The notes beneath the pieces are model-generated. The model was not told the origin of the DNA and did no database searches. It saw only the letters and a program-made list of their open reading frames with translations. A stretch of DNA of 64,000 nucleotides from Pelodera strongyloides (taxonomy: Eukaryota > Nematoda > Chromadorea > Rhabditida > Rhabditidae). Of this stretch, positions 12,295-40,568 are shown in pieces (the first letter of the stretch is position 1; each line of letters opens with the position of its first letter). Both the position numbers and the translations under genes were made by a program. Location of the stretch: positions 1 to 64,000 of the forward strand of contig JAANDG010000357.1 in the NCBI GenBank assembly GCA_036852015.1, written 5' to 3'.

Positions 12295-13327
12295 TTCTTG
12301 TTTGTTTAATTGTTTGTGTGTTTGTTTGTTTGTTCCTTGTTTGTTTGTGGAATTAACTTATTTTAAATTTCTAAGATGGGTTACAACAGTAGGATGAATA
12401 TTTGGAAGGTGCTGGGTTTGACGCAGCTGGGTGTGAATATTTACTACTACGTTCTCAGACGCGAAGGCGCAAATTGGAGTGCACGCGTAGCTAGCCGCGC
12501 TTTTTTGAACGCGCGCCTAGTTATCCGGCGATCCTCGCAGTTACCAGGATAGGTGCACAGTAGAGAGTTAACAGATAATAATACATGGTGGGTGGGTTAA
12601 CGCGCAGCGCAACAACACAAATCCGCGCACACAGCAAAATTTTTGGCAGCTGCGCGCGAGATTAGAGTGGAAAACACAAAAAAGAATTCTAATTTACAAA
12701 GAGTTTGCAAATAACTGCTCGATTCTGCGCAAAAAATTTGCAGCATATAGCGCATATGGTAATGCAGCTTTAAATACCATGTATTTCGTGCAATGATTGA
12801 TTTAACTCATACAGCTGCCATACAGCTGCCATACATTATATACGAATATTTTTGTAATTTGTACAATTGTTTTTCATTTGTTTATTTATTTTGAATATTT
12901 TAAAGTTCAATCGTCCTTATATTTATATTTTTATGGAAAAGCCTTACTAGTTGTACATTGAACGATTGAACTACTCATTTTTGTATGTTCTGGAGCAATA
13001 AACAATTTTGTTGCAATATTTTCTAATATAATATTACAAGTTTTAATTTGAGTTTGATCGGAACAAAACAAGAATTTCATCTAAATGGGATCAGGAAGAA
13101 AACACAAAAATTTAATATGTTTTGTAATTTGTTTCATTGCTACTTTGATATTAATGATTAGTTTTTGTAATACTTATCTTTTGTAATACTTATCCCGTGA
13201 TCGTTTGTCCCGTGAACAAACGGAAAAGTTAATGAGATTTCATAAGCGAGTTAGGGTCTTCTTCACTCTACTTTCTGAGCTTTATCTTAGACAATAGATA
13301 TTATTTTATTACTCGACGAGGCTTAAG
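12295..13327. other. spacer between the two cyclase genes
   Basis: Holds a T/G-rich run after the stop (GTTTGTTTGTTT), a partial GC-rich repeat at 12448-12530 (ACTACGTTCTCAGACGCG), a possible poly(A) signal AATAAA at 12997, and a short inverted repeat CGTTTGTCCCGTGAACAAACG near 13200, upstream of the cyclase B start. No gene seen. The roughly 1-kb spacing is too wide for a classic nematode operon. Confidence 0.6.
12997..13002 (+). terminator. candidate poly(A) signal for cyclase A
   Basis: AATAAA in GGAGCAATAAACAATTTTG, about 700 bases after the stop codon. It is the best canonical hexamer I see before cyclase B; distance lowers confidence. Confidence 0.35.
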
Positions 13328-28878
<15,551 letters not shown>

Positions 28879-28903
28879 TTCGTTCTACAATCGCTTATTT
28901 TAA

Positions 28904-29081
28904 AGCGAAATATCGGCCGGTTTTTGAAACACATAGACTAAACCAAACCAACATTCTTATGCAGGTTATGCAAATGAGCATAAATTAGCTTAAGAAATCG
29001 AGCTAAATTAGAGCAAATTTGCATAAACGCGTAAGAACTCAGCTGTATACGATGCGTTTCAAAAACCGGCGATATTTTGCT
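28904..29081. mobile_element. foldback MITE, CCGGCCGG family, TTAA target
   Basis: TTAA at 28900 and 29082. Arms AGCGAAATATCGGCCGGTTT and CGATGCGTTTCAAAAACCGG then CGATATTTTGCT. Shares its right TTAA with the next element. It starts about 20 bases after the cyclase B stop codon, so it likely lies in the 3' UTR. Confidence 0.88.
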
Positions 29082-29085
29082 TTAA

Positions 29086-29489
29086 AGGGTCAGGCCCGTT
29101 TCAAGTAACACATATATTATATAACTCTATCTTATCCTCCGTATCAAATATGGTAGCATGCAATTTTTTTCCAAAGCTCAAGCGCAAAATTCACGCAATT
29201 ACCAGCAATTTATACCATGGCCAGTCATGCACAAGAAGCAATCGCAGTTGTCACGCCCATTCGCGCTAATTGGGCAACATGCTCTATTGGGCGTGGCAAT
29301 TACGATATTGGCCAATCAGCGCGAATGGACGTGACAACTGCGATTGATTGTTGTGCATGACTGGCCAATTGCTGAAAATTACGCGAATATTGCGACTGAA
29401 AATTGGAAAAAATCCAGCCTACTATATTTGAAAAGAAGAATCCGATGGAGTAATAAAAAATAGGGGTTACCTGAAATGGGCCTGACCCT
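29086..29489. mobile_element. foldback MITE, GGGTCAGGCCC family, TTAA target
   Basis: TTAA at 29082 (shared) and 29490. Arms AGGGTCAGGCCCGTTTCA and TGAAATGGGCCTGACCCT; inner facing arms near GGCCAGTCATGCACAAGAAG and TTGTGCATGACTGGCC. 404 bp. Confidence 0.88.
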
Positions 29490-29734
29490 TTAAGTATTAA
29501 TTGTAAGGCCTAATGCCACTCAGGAAGTCCCATCTCAAGCTAAAGAAAAGAAATTTCAGAAAGCTTCATAAATTGTGTGTCTATGTATATTATATTATTA
29601 TGTTTTTCTTGCCGCTTCCTCGGATTTTCTAATTTTCTAATGTTCTATATTTGCCGACTACTTTTCTAAATGCAGCTGCACCGTATGAATATTCATCTTC
29701 TGCTTCCGATATAAACCAACATCACATTGATTTC

Positions 29735-29740
29735 AATAAA
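29735..29740 (+). terminator. candidate poly(A) signal for cyclase B
   Basis: AATAAA in TTTCAATAAAAGC, downstream of two MITEs; about 860 bases past the stop. Confidence 0.3.
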
Positions 29741-30062
29741 AGCTTTGTTTATTATCCGGTCAGTAGTGTTCTTCGATAGCGTACGTGCTACGAGTTGTGT
29801 TTGAAACCCTTTGAGCTTATAGCAAGAACTTGAAACATTCCCTTGCTGCAATTCTTATCGCGCACCAAAGAACGCACATTTTGCACATAAAATTTAATTT
29901 CATCAAACAATGCACTATTATGAAACATTTGTAAAAATTGTAGAATACTTTTCAATAATTGAATGGAGGAAGCCGTAAAAAATGTCCAGTGAAGCATATA
30001 AAATACTCAAAGCTAATTCTAACTCATAATCAAGGAAAATTCATGGCAAAAAAAGAACAGCA

Positions 30063-30389
30063 AAATTGGCTCAATTTACGTGACAATATTGAAATGTGAT
30101 CACTGACAATATCAGTCCGATAGTAGTTTTGTCCCAAATACGATGAAAAAAAAATGATTTTCTGAAAACCCGCTGGGGAACGTTGTTCGTCCCAAGCTTA
30201 GCATCTAGTGTTCCCCAACTTATAAAGAGGTGAATTATCTCCTCCCTAACCAATTCAGAGACCATATTCACCACTCAATTCCCTATGGGGAATTCCCCGT
30301 CTTTTTAACGGCGTGTCTCACATTAGAATGCTATTTTCTGTCCCCAGGGACTATTCCCTCGAGGGAATCGGAGTGGTGAATATGACTTC
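30063..30389. repeat. 326-bp repeat, inverted copy of 16238-16563
   Basis: Reverse complement match over CTGAAAACCCGCTGGGGAAC, ATATTCACCACTCAATTCCC and AGTGGTGAATATGACTTCTG. Confidence 0.75.
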
Positions 30390-33311
30390 TGGGCAATATT
30401 CCCCGTGCTCCATACGCATGAGGTGGCGCTCCTATCAGCGGGCGCGATCTCCCAGAAATGAGCAAGATTAAATCTCCTTAGTGGATCTGTCCCTAAGAAA
30501 ATCCATCCCAGATCCAGTGACTATTGAACGTTCTTTCGGGTGGAATCTCCCACAAAACTACGCTTTTTTCCAGTTTCATTACCTACAAAACACCGTTTTT
30601 TTTTACTTCATCACCGTTGCTATATAATTGCCAACTTAACGCACCTTTGAAACTTGAGGTCTATTCAGTTTAAAGCGGTAGAGAACGTGGATTGTTAAAC
30701 GTATGCTGGTCAAATGTGCTTACAGTATGACATGAAAATCGTGTTTCAATCAAAATTGATCAACTAGTGAACCAATGACATGGAATGCAGTTGTCTATTA
30801 TATGCTTCACAAACCACGCGTCATGCCGTTTTAAATAAACATAGTATAATTACATAAGCCTAATTGTTGATACGTACTTCACTTCACAACTGCAGAATCA
30901 CAATCAACTAAACGGTATGTTGGCAGACGCAAGCTATGATGTTATTTACAAATACGGTAAAATATTAACCTGTTGTAAAGTAAACCTTACAGACTTGAAT
31001 TTATAATCCAGATATTATGCTATGTATTATCTGAACCAGTAAACAACAACATAACTGTCCTGCTCGTAAGCTAAACCAGTCTTGGGGGTATCTTTCCAAA
31101 AAGTAGTAGTGTTATATATCTTGACCCCTTTTCCACATTCTCTCACTCTATAGCCCCCTTTCACTGGTCAAAGTGAGAAATTTTTCATATATCAGCATTA
31201 ACGATCCAATTATTGTTCTTTAAAAATCCATCTTTCTAATTGCTATTTTTTTCTAATTACATATACATTTCTGCTTTTATTTCCTATAAAACATTCACAA
31301 ATTTGCATAGAATACATGGAAATCCACTTGTCGAGTAGGTATACTCTTCACAAACCTTTGCTATCCACTTTAAAATAATTGTCAATAAAAAATTGCTTGC
31401 CTAACTTTTATGCAGCATGCTAATTCAAGTGCGTTTCAAACTTCTGCGGGTGTGTGCTGAAAAACGAAAATTTTCTAAATGTAAATGGTATTGGCACACA
31501 GGTGGCGAACTTTAAGCGAAGATCATGTGTGCGTGAAATATTCTACGGATATGAAATACTAGACGGCTATCGCCGCCTGAGGCGACTTGCAAAGTTTAAA
31601 ATGCAGGAACACTAAGCACACAACACACTTGTGCGAAACGCTTACAAAGTACCTTGAAAAATTATGAAATAAGATTCGGATCTTGCTTGCTCAAGACCCG
31701 GCTCTCCTTTTATAGCCTTTAGATATTCGAATTTTCGTTCCGTTCACACAAACAAAAAAGTAAACTATTCTCCTTTATATAGTAAGATTTTACCGGTTTA
31801 CAGTAAACAAGAATAAAAGGCAAGAAATGATTTGAATTGACCCTTACCCCTTACCCTCTAACTTTAACCATTCTCTGCAGGGTTCAGCGCACTTTGTTAC
31901 TTTGTCCGTGCATTTTGTTAGTTAGTTTGTTTGTTAGTAAGTTCCGGTAAACTAGTAAACACCGAATAAACATTGCTTTACAATGAAAGTACATACATGT
32001 TTACAGAGCATTTTATAAAGGGATGCGTTACTCGAAAATCGTTTTTCTATCTGCTCTAAATTTAAAATGTCAAAGTTAACTAGGGCACAGACACTTGCGG
32101 TGGTTAACTTTACTTCATTGACATGCAAACAAACAGTGTATCTGCAAAAAACAATAAACGAAAACTTGCCCAATATTTGAGGCATTTCCCATATGCACGT
32201 CTATGCTTCTTGTACTTTTTACTTTCCTTTATATTAGCAACCAAAACATCCTCTGAGTTACTAGTTATGAATGAAAATATTCATTCAGAATGGGACATTC
32301 CCGAAATATTTCTCGGAATTCCGCTCTCAAAGACCAATAAGATGATGTTGATGGCCAACCTTTTTTCTTCGTTAAATTAAAAACAATCGACTACTAAGAA
32401 GAATGTCCTCTATCACTAGAACCGGTTTTTTTAATTAACAAAAAAGTTCTGATATAATTTTCCGTTCTTGATAGAACTTTCGGTCTCCCTTCACTTCTTC
32501 AGATTCTTTCGTTTTACATTGGTTTATTTAAAACATTATAAAGTTAAGTTGAAAGAATTATACGAATAATTTATGATCAGTTATCTTGTACCTTTTTCGC
32601 AAACTACTCGATAAAACAAAAAGAAGTTTTCGGCGAAAATGACGTGTGAAAAGGTGAAGTTTAATAAATGAGACATTGTTTGTATCGTGGATCGTTCAAC
32701 ATTTTAAATGAGTTTTGATTCCATATAGAGTTCTTTAAAATAATAATAAAAACACAATGTTGTCGTCGTTTTTATAATAATAATAATAATAATAATTTAT
32801 TACGCACACATACAATTCATGAGAAAAATATATGCATCGTACATTTTTGTCGAGTAAAGCAACAGTGTTGAGAGCAACGTACTGTTTCCTGCTGTCCTGT
32901 TCATGCACACTAACGTTCCATTGTTCTATTACTACTAATTGCATTTGATCTTTTATTTTATTTTACTTTTCCCAATAAATGTATTACTTTCTTCTGCCAA
33001 TTCTTCGCAAACTTCCAAGAAAACTTGTGCTCGCGAATGTCTGGCGACGTAGCCGCGCACCCATTCTCAGAAGACATGGATTTTGGCAGTTTAGTAAGAC
33101 CCTCCAGACGCTCTCATCATATTTTCAGCCCTTTTTTTCTTACTAATACTTCACCTTCACAATGACTATGATAGAGCCGGTTTTGTAAGTATGTTGGATT
33201 CTATTCCTCCAAGTTGTGTGTGCAAAGAACGAAAGAACGAACAATCGCACTCAATTGCACGCGAATGCTTTTACTCAATATATCTTTAAAAAATCAGCTG
33301 TTACTGTTAAT

Positions 33312-33320
33312 GTTTTTCCA
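33312..33320 (+). promoter_or_regulatory. possible spliced-leader acceptor of the P450 gene
   Basis: TTTTTCCAG lies a few bases before the start ATG at 33329. Such placement is typical of nematode trans-splicing, but an unseen 5' UTR intron would look the same. Confidence 0.45.
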
Positions 33321-33328
33321 GGCTAAAA

Positions 33329-36300
33329 ATGGGTGTGGTGGGCCTGGCCCTATTCACCGCATTTATCACATTCGTTGTGAATTTTATCTACAGAAAAGTC
33401 AAATTCATCTACGAACGCATCAACTCGATTCAGGTGAGTTGATTAAAGCGAAATACCAGCCGGTTTTTGAAACGGATCTCAAATATCAGCATTCTTATGC
33501 AGCTATGCTAAAAGGGGTCTATTGGGGTCTATTTTTTATTCAAATTTGTGCTCATTTGCATATGAAGCATAGGAGGAAAGCAGGGAGTACTCGATGCGTT
33601 TCAAAAACCGGCCAGTATTTCGCTTTAATACAGGGGTACTTTTTTTCATTTGTAGAAACTATTACGCTCAGCTATTATTTTTTGCTTGTACATAGAGAAA
33701 TTCGGAATTCGAAACACTGCTTCTTGTTTTTGATCTGGAAACTTTTTGTCGAAATGTTACTACTAATTAAATGTGTTCTAATTGTCAATATCGAAAATCG
33801 TTTTAGGGACCAGCAGCTCTACCCGTGGTCGGTAACTTACACCAGCTACATTTGAAACCTGATGGTAAGCGATTGCATTACTTCCCCAAGCAAAGTGGTA
33901 CTGATATTTTCCATGGTCCTGACCAGTTCTATTTTCTATTATATTATTCTTATTGTTAGTAATGCTACGTATACACAAAATAGCCGTTTTGGGTAGATTA
34001 TTCATTTATTTTACATCAAATCTTAGGATATTTGTAGCATGCACATTCAATGCAATGCAATTTTCTTTTCGCCTGAATCAACTTTTTTTTCTTTTTTTTT
34101 ATGAAAATGTTAATGAGTATAAGTTTGTTCAAGAATTCTTCGAACAAGCTCAAGGAGTCGCGTACATGCTCACTGAAAACAATGAACGGATATGTCGAAT
34201 TTGGCTTAGTGGTTGGTTTTATTTTTATTTTTCACTTTTACTTTTTTTACACTGAGAATCCATTTCCTTCATTTGATTTACACACTGAATCGCGTGCGTC
34301 TAGATTCTACTTTTTTTTTAATTTAATTCTTATTCTTATAAATTTTGGCCCCCTTTTGCCTCTTGCCACATGATGACATGATTTTGAAAATCATTGAAAA
34401 CACATTGCGAATTAACAAAAAAATATATATATTTATGATTGAAAATCGATACTTAAAGGTATGCCGTTCGTGTTACTGTACGGAGCGGAGGAATGCGAGG
34501 CTGTGCTTGGTAGCAATAAGATGCTGAACAAACCAATACATTACAGCTTTCTATCATCATGGATCGGACAGGGACTACTGATTAGGCATGCAGAGATTTA
34601 AATTTGATTTATTTATATTATTGATTATTAGATTGGACATTGGCGATTTTAGATAGCTATAGATTATCTTTATTGGGCTCTCAAGGTGAAATCTCAATTT
34701 GAAACTTGGGCAGCGGGATATATACAAAAAACACATGGGACCATGCGCCGCCCAGTAAGCACTGGGCGAGCGCGAGAGGTGGGCCAGAGGTGTGCGGCCC
34801 ATTCAAACTGGGTACAGGGTGGGCCACCCATTGAAGTTTCATCAGTGAAGCTATGTAATTATCGGTAACGGCCCAGGTAATTAGTAATTTTTACCAACAA
34901 TTCTTACTGTGATTGTAAAGATTTTGCAGCGTTTTTGCAGTATTACCTTCAAAACAAAAGAGTAAATACGCCGCTGGGATAGAAACGCCGAAAGTTCTCT
35001 TACGATGGAGTTTCAACGCTAATGCTCTAGCGATACTTTTGTGATTTTGATTATCGGTTTAATTTCCCAAGATGAACTAAACCTAGTTTAGTGCGCCAGA
35101 TAAGTGGAGACCTCGGAGAAAATTATTAACGCCGGCATTTCATTACGATATTCTGAAGGACTTTATTGAGGTTTGTTTACACCGCACTGGCTTAGGTTAG
35201 GCTTAGGCTTAGGCCTTGCCGAATAGATGATCTTAAAAGATTAGAATCCATGAGAAATACGACACTGTATGATATCACACACTCATTATATGACACACAC
35301 AGACATACACGCACTGACACACTGACACACAGACACAAACGCACATATAAGCACACACACGCAATCAATCAATTTTTGAACAATAAACTAGTTGATTTGC
35401 TTAATTTGCTTTTTTGAGGTCTACAATCGTCACTCCCGTACACTTCTCGATAAGATGGTAAAGTTAAGCGGAACTGGTGGATATACGGATGTCTTTCATA
35501 CGATTTCTCTCTGCACATTGGATGTGATTTGTGAAGCTGCCCTCGGAACGTGCATCAACGCCCAGAAGGATCCTGACTCCCCGTACCTTGATGCGGTATT
35601 CAAGTGAGTATCGTGTTTATGTTAAAGGGGGGAAAACATCAGGATGTTGAAGCGGCGTTTTTTTTTCTTTATATTCTTTGTTGTCTTGCCATTCCTCACT
35701 TTTATATGAATGTACATATTTGACTTACTTATCTAACCTGTTTTATTTACGTACATGTCTATACGGGTTTGAAGACATACGATCTGGGGGTAATTAGATT
35801 ACGTAATTAAGTTTGATGAGGGGGGCGTGGCGCAGTGGCAAGCGCCTTGTTCCATGCCACCGGTCGCTGGTTCGAGCCCGGCCCGGAACCCCTTCACCTC
35901 ACCAAAGGTGTAAAGGTTGGTAGCTGGGTAAAACCGGCGGAGATAAATCGGCTTCTCGAGAAAATTGGCCTCCGGGAAGTTTAAAGGCCAGTTCGTCCGG
36001 CTTCCGAAATGAACCGGACCCCGGTGCACCGTTTCTGCGGATTCGGTTGATATAACCCGGTACACTTTATCTTTTTATCACTTTTTTAATTAAGTTTGAT
36101 CAGAACTATTTCAGGATGAAATACATTCTCCATCAACGCATGGTCCGTCCACAGTACTATTCCAATTTCATCTTTAATTGGTTTGGAGATGGCCGGCAAG
36201 AGGCGAAATATGTGAAGATACTCCATGATTTTACCAGCAAGGTGTGATAATTACTTTTTTAAGGATTTCTCATTCAATATTACTAGACTAGGAGGCTCTA

Positions 36301-39300
36301 GGCAGAATTGGGGGCTCTTCAGGTGAACAGTGTCAAAGATCTAGGTACACATATTGGTGTAACCTATTGAAGATTACGGTAATGATCCCACGATTCTCCA
36401 GATTCCCCAGACCTATTTTTTGCAAATGATAAGGTTCTGGTCTTTTCTCGATGTGTGGTCATTTCTAATAGGAGCATTTTATGTGTAAGACCTGAGAAAT
36501 CAATCTATTCTTCAGACAATAATGGCAAGAAAGAAGCTCGCCGAGAGTGCCGGAGGTGTAGAAAAATTGCTTGCTAAAGAGACTGCTGAGGGACGAAGGT
36601 TTGTGACTTTGGTTTATGTCTTCGTTAAACTTTTTTTATGTAAAATTTTGGTTCAAGCCATTTCTTTACCTATCTCAATGGTGCCGACAAACAACTTGGC
36701 CTAAACTATTTTATTTTTCTTGATTCCTTGCAATTGCAACCTTATGAAAAACCGCCTGAATCTACCATTTCCGTGGTCTATGGTGATCGATCAATTTTGG
36801 CTTTGCCTGGGCCAGTCGCCCTCATTATGAAAATGTATCAGAATAATATTTTATTGATTGATTCCAGACGTATGGCTTTCCTCGATCTGATGCTCAATAT
36901 GCATGCAAAGGGTGAAATGGACATGGCGGGAATTCAAGAAGAAGTCGATACTTTTACATTTGAGGTAAAAAAAAAATAACAAAAAATCAATATGTTGAAC
37001 ATTCAAGAATTGTACTGTATCTTTATGTGTTCATCCTATGATATGGGCCTTCGGATAGCCTTTCAGACTTTTCCAGCGATTTTGCGTACGAACGCATATT
37101 ACGATGAAAATAAGGTTGGTTACTTCCAAAACTTGTTATTATTTTTTTTTTCATTATTTTTTTAAACTATTATTTGAGGGTCATGACACAACATCAACGT
37201 CCATCAATTGGTTCCTACACCTGATGGGCGTGCATCCGGAATATCAAGCAAAATGTCAGAAGGAAATTGATGAGGTACTTTGATATACAATTGGAAATAT
37301 CGGAATTGTGTTGAGCGTAAATATCTGTCAGTTATGTGGACTTGTGAAATCAGACATTGGCATGATTGACTAATTGCCTAGAGCCAGATTCCGCTTCTCG
37401 ATTTTTTGGACGCTTTATTCAGGTACATCTTCACGCAGAGGTTGCGGCGTTGAACTGTGAGCCAGAATGCCGCAGGTGCTACGCCATATCTAATAATAAT
37501 CATTTCTTTCAGGTTCTTGGTGTGGAAGATCGCGAAGTTGTCTTTGAGGACTTGAGGAACTTTACGTGAGTTTATACATCACTTATTCTACGAATTAAAA
37601 CGGTAACGTTTCATCAAAACTCGTTTGAATCATTGATTAATCTTTTTTCTGTGCCGAAGAGGTTGGAGCACCTCAAAATGTCGTACGAGACGGGACTATT
37701 CGGCCCGCATTGCGTAACTTATTCATGATCCATATTATTATAACCATGTTTTCAGTTTCCTCGAAGCGTGCATAAAGGAAACGATGCGGTTGTACCCAGC
37801 GGTTCCGCTTATTGCCAGATACTGTGCGGAGGACTTGAAGATCAGTGGGTGTTATTACATAACATACGTTTTTTTTCTATACTTCGCACTTCGCACCTTC
37901 GAACCCCTCTCACTTTACCTCTCTCTCTTTTCCCTCTCACTCTACCTCTCTATCTCTTTTTCCCTCTCACGCTACCTCCCTCTTGACATCCCTAACTCTC
38001 TCATCCTGCCTCTCTACGCGCCTCTCTCGTTCTCCCTCTCCCTCCCTCTTGACACCCCCTACTTTCGCTCTTTTCGTTATCGTCTCCTTTTTATACCTTC
38101 TTTACGCTCTCTTTCCCCCTCTCTCCTCCTCCCCCCCCCCTCCCCCTTCTAGTTGATGTTTCAATTAGCTTTTTCTTTCAAATACCTTCTTGAAATTTAG
38201 GAGACCATCTCCTACCCGCCGGAACAAATGTGGTCATTGTGCCGTCGATGGTGCACAAGGACCCCAGATACTGGGAGGACCCGGAGATTTTCAAACCAGA
38301 AAGGTGTGTACAACAGCGTGTGATAGCAGATGGCATTACATGACACCGGGAGTAATTCGTTCAAACGGCTGGGGCACACTATGACATTACGTGACACAGC
38401 AGATAATTGTGTCACGACGACACAAACACAACGAGCTTATATGTACACGATATGTCAATAATTACTGTTTACTTCAGCATTTTACCACTAATTTCTAGAT
38501 TCCTCGATAATGATATGAAGCACGCCTATGCCTATATTCCATTCTCCGCCGGAGCTAGGAACTGTATAGGTACGTATTACTTCTGCATAGTCCACTGATG
38601 TATAGCAGCATTCCTCAAACACATGGCCCGGAAATCGGCTTATCAATATGTAGGAGGTTGTTAAAACAGTTGTTGTCCCAATCCCAACTGCAGCCAGCCA
38701 CCGTATAAAATGACAAAATTTCCAGCCATCGTATACCGTATACAATGAGAAAATTTCTAGCCACCATATACCGTATGCCATGACAACATTTTCCAGGTCA
38801 ACGTTTCGCCATAATGGAAGAAAAGACGGTACTGGCGACATTATTGAGGCACTTGAAGGTAGGTGGAAGTAATTTTGAAACCCCCTCTATCCATGAAGGA
38901 CAGTCCCAGCCCCAGCACTGAAACTTTTAATTTAAAAACTTACCCTCCTGAACCTGAAGGACAGCCCAAAGTCCAAGCTTTAAGTCATGTGCGCGAGAAT
39001 GGTGCGCACCCGATGACACCCTTCTTTGTTGTGACCGCCCAAGCGCGCACCATTATTCACCATTTTTCAATCTGACAATGATTAGTTGACTATATGCCGC
39101 GCTACGTGAATTTATCAAAGGAATATAATATAGGCGTTATCTTCAGAACTAGCATTAAAACATATTCCGTAGAATTAGGTGCTATTATATGCTCTTTACT
39201 TCATAAAAACAACGTGCCATATCACTTTAAACCTCTCCCTTTTCAGGTAAAATCCCTTCGACGTACTGATGAAATGCGTGTAGCGGCGGATTTAATTATT

Positions 39301-39369
39301 AGGCCATTACATGGAAATCACTTATGTTTTGAGAAGAGGGAGCATGGAGACTATGCATCCGTGGTTTAG
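33329..39369 (+). CDS. cytochrome P450, CYP4-clan
   Basis: Haem monooxygenase of the ER membrane, probably acting on fatty acids or xenobiotics. Exons: 33329-33433, 33807-33864, 34134-34211, 34459-34585, 35092-35170, 35419-35603, 36115-36241, 36516-36598, 36868-36964, 37179-37274, 37513-37565, 37756-37844, 38201-38303, 38499-38569, 38797-38858, 39247-39369, giving 511 residues, the normal size. The N-terminus is a signal anchor (residues 1-20). The CYP4-like I-helix reads [14 protein letters not shown] around 303-319, ExxR is KETMR (E371, R374), and the haem loop is [11 protein letters not shown] with ligand C449. Intron 34586-35091 has a GC donor. A SINE sits in intron 35604-36114 and a TTAA MITE in the first intron. 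The CYP4 clan is clear from EVDTFxFEGHDTT; the subfamily is not assigned. Confidence 0.95.
33447..33624. mobile_element. foldback MITE, CCGGCCGG family, TTAA target
   Basis: TTAA at 33443 and 33625; arms AGCGAAATACCAGCCGGTTT and GATGCGTTTCAAAAACCGGC then CAGTATTTCGCT. It begins 13 bases after the first P450 exon. Confidence 0.88.
34586..34591 (+). promoter_or_regulatory. GC-type 5' splice site (P450)
   Basis: The exon ends CTACTGATTAG and the intron opens GCATGC. The next exon (35092, TGCGCCAGATAAG) needs the leftover AG to read [10 protein letters not shown]. No in-phase GT is nearby. Confidence 0.7.
35818..36087 (+). mobile_element. tRNA-derived SINE with 13-bp target duplication
   Basis: The head resembles a tRNA: A-box-like TGGCGCAGTGG, a perfect GCGC/GCGC D-stem, and a GCTGG/CCGGC T-arm around TTCGAGC (B box GGTTCGAGCCC). 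The body ends in a T-rich tail, CTTTTTTATCAC-like. The duplication AATTAAGTTTGAT is at 35805-35817 and 36088-36100. It lies in a P450 intron, same strand as the gene. Confidence 0.9.
37895..38150. repeat. long C/T tract in a P450 intron
   Basis: About 250 bases that are almost pure pyrimidine (CTCTCACTTTACCTCTCTC and similar), in intron 37845-38200. Confidence 0.85.
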
Positions 39370-39410
39370 ATCTCTTTCATTTTTCGACATCTTACTGTAC
39401 CTCACGGGGT

Positions 39411-39555
39411 CCTGTGACCGTATGCACGAAGCTGGGAGTATGACATTTCCCAGCCTCCTAGTGGGAAGTGAGAGCAAGACAGAGATCATGCAAAACAACT
39501 AGACGATTCACCCAAGTGGAGGAGGCTCCCAATGTATCGTGCATACGGCCACTGG
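39411..39555. mobile_element. foldback repeat, GGCCGTATGCACGA family
   Basis: Arms GTGACCGTATGCACGAAGCT and TCGTGCATACGGCCAC, with CAGCCTCCTAGTGGGAAG inside. A half copy is at 3783-3870. Confidence 0.6.
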
Positions 39556-39626
39556 AACGTCCGCGGGCGTGCCTGGTTTTCAATTGCTTTGACATGTCAG
39601 AAATTAATTCCGTTTTCACAGTTCCT

Positions 39627-39862
39627 TTTACCTCTGTTCCTTTTTGACGAAACGCTCAGCGAAGGTAATTTTCTGGCGAATTGCTCCGCGAAACAATTCT
39701 TACCGACGAGCCCGCCTAGCGATAAGGAAGTCAATTGTCATGCAAGGAGAGAGCATGGGAAGAGGTGCAGGAAAAATTAGCGAAACGCTCAGCGAAAATT
39801 TTGGCGCTTCGCTATGCAGGTGCATGAACAATGAACGTTTCGCCAAAAAGGAACATAGAAAC
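39627..39862. mobile_element. foldback repeat, TTCCTTTTTGACGAAACG family
   Basis: Arms TTCCTTTTTGACGAAACGCT and AACGTTTCGCCAAAAAGGAA; CGAAACGCTCAGCGAA recurs inside. Confidence 0.6.
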
Positions 39863-40429
39863 TCATAAAGTTATGGTAGCTGCGACCGCATTTTCTTACG
39901 AAAAAGGGTTACTAACTTTAGGTTTAAATTGATTTCAACAGCTGTTTTGAGACTTGCTTGGAGTAGAATTACTACATCGTAAAAACTGAAATCATAACAA
40001 TTGCTTTATTGCTTTGTGCGTTATTTATCTCTCAGTGTTCATATTGCTGCATTAATCTCGTTTATAAGTTATATTTTATAGTATACAAGTTCTTTCACTT
40101 GACATAATCGCAGAATAAAATGTTCCAATTCGCAAAATTGAGATTTTTTTTATTTTTTTTTTTGCCTGTGTATTTTCGTTGTTATTCGCAACCTGTGATG
40201 AATATCTTTGACTGAGTGCTCAATAAATGTATGAATGTCAAGTTGAATATCGTGAGGGGCACATCTGCCCATCGCGCCTTAAACATCTATACAAAAGAAA
40301 TGTAACTAACAATTGTGTTTTAATAAAATTTGGTAAACCATTTCTATAATTACGCACGGACCTTATTGTTAGCTGAGTTAGTCCGAGTCCCGCACTGGAG
40401 GAACTTGGAGAGAAAAAACTTACAATTAG

Positions 40430-40564
40430 CAGCAGCGTACCTACTCTGGGAAATTTGCATATGAAACGCAACCCTATGTATCCTATGCAAATTGTTGGTG
40501 CCCGTCGGAAGCTTCCGGCGCCAAATTTACATATGGAGATTTCCCAAGTAGGTACAATACTGCT
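40430..40564. mobile_element. foldback MITE, AGTATTG family (second copy)
   Basis: Arms CGTACCTACTCTGGGAAATT with TGCATATG, and CATATGGAGATTTCCCAAG with TAGGTACAATACTGC. The right border is TTAA (40565), the left a decayed TTAG. First of three abutting elements. Confidence 0.8.
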
Positions 40565-40568
40565 TTAA

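Larger units (their letters stand above)
28879..33328. other. 4.4-kb spacer between cyclase B and the P450 gene
   Basis: Holds two abutting TTAA foldbacks (28904-29489), a candidate poly(A) signal at 29735, and the reverse copy of the 326-bp repeat (30063-30389). The remainder, about 30400-33300, is AT-rich with short simple runs (AATAATAAT near 32780). The only open frame with any appeal, 32123-32380, lacks family resemblance and I do not call it. Confidence 0.6.

Noticed and set aside
12295..13327. Operon linking the two cyclases
   Set aside because: Spacing of about 1 kb with repeats and a possible poly(A) signal, and no trans-splice acceptor near the second start, do not fit a nematode operon.
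32123..32380. 85-codon frame with a hydrophobic stretch upstream of the P450 gene
   Set aside because: Lies alone in AT-rich spacer with no recognised homologue, no clear promoter and no splice-linked neighbours; chance is likely.
33214..33855. 213-codon plus-strand frame
   Set aside because: It overlaps P450 exons 1 and 2 in a different frame and runs through a MITE; no family resemblance.
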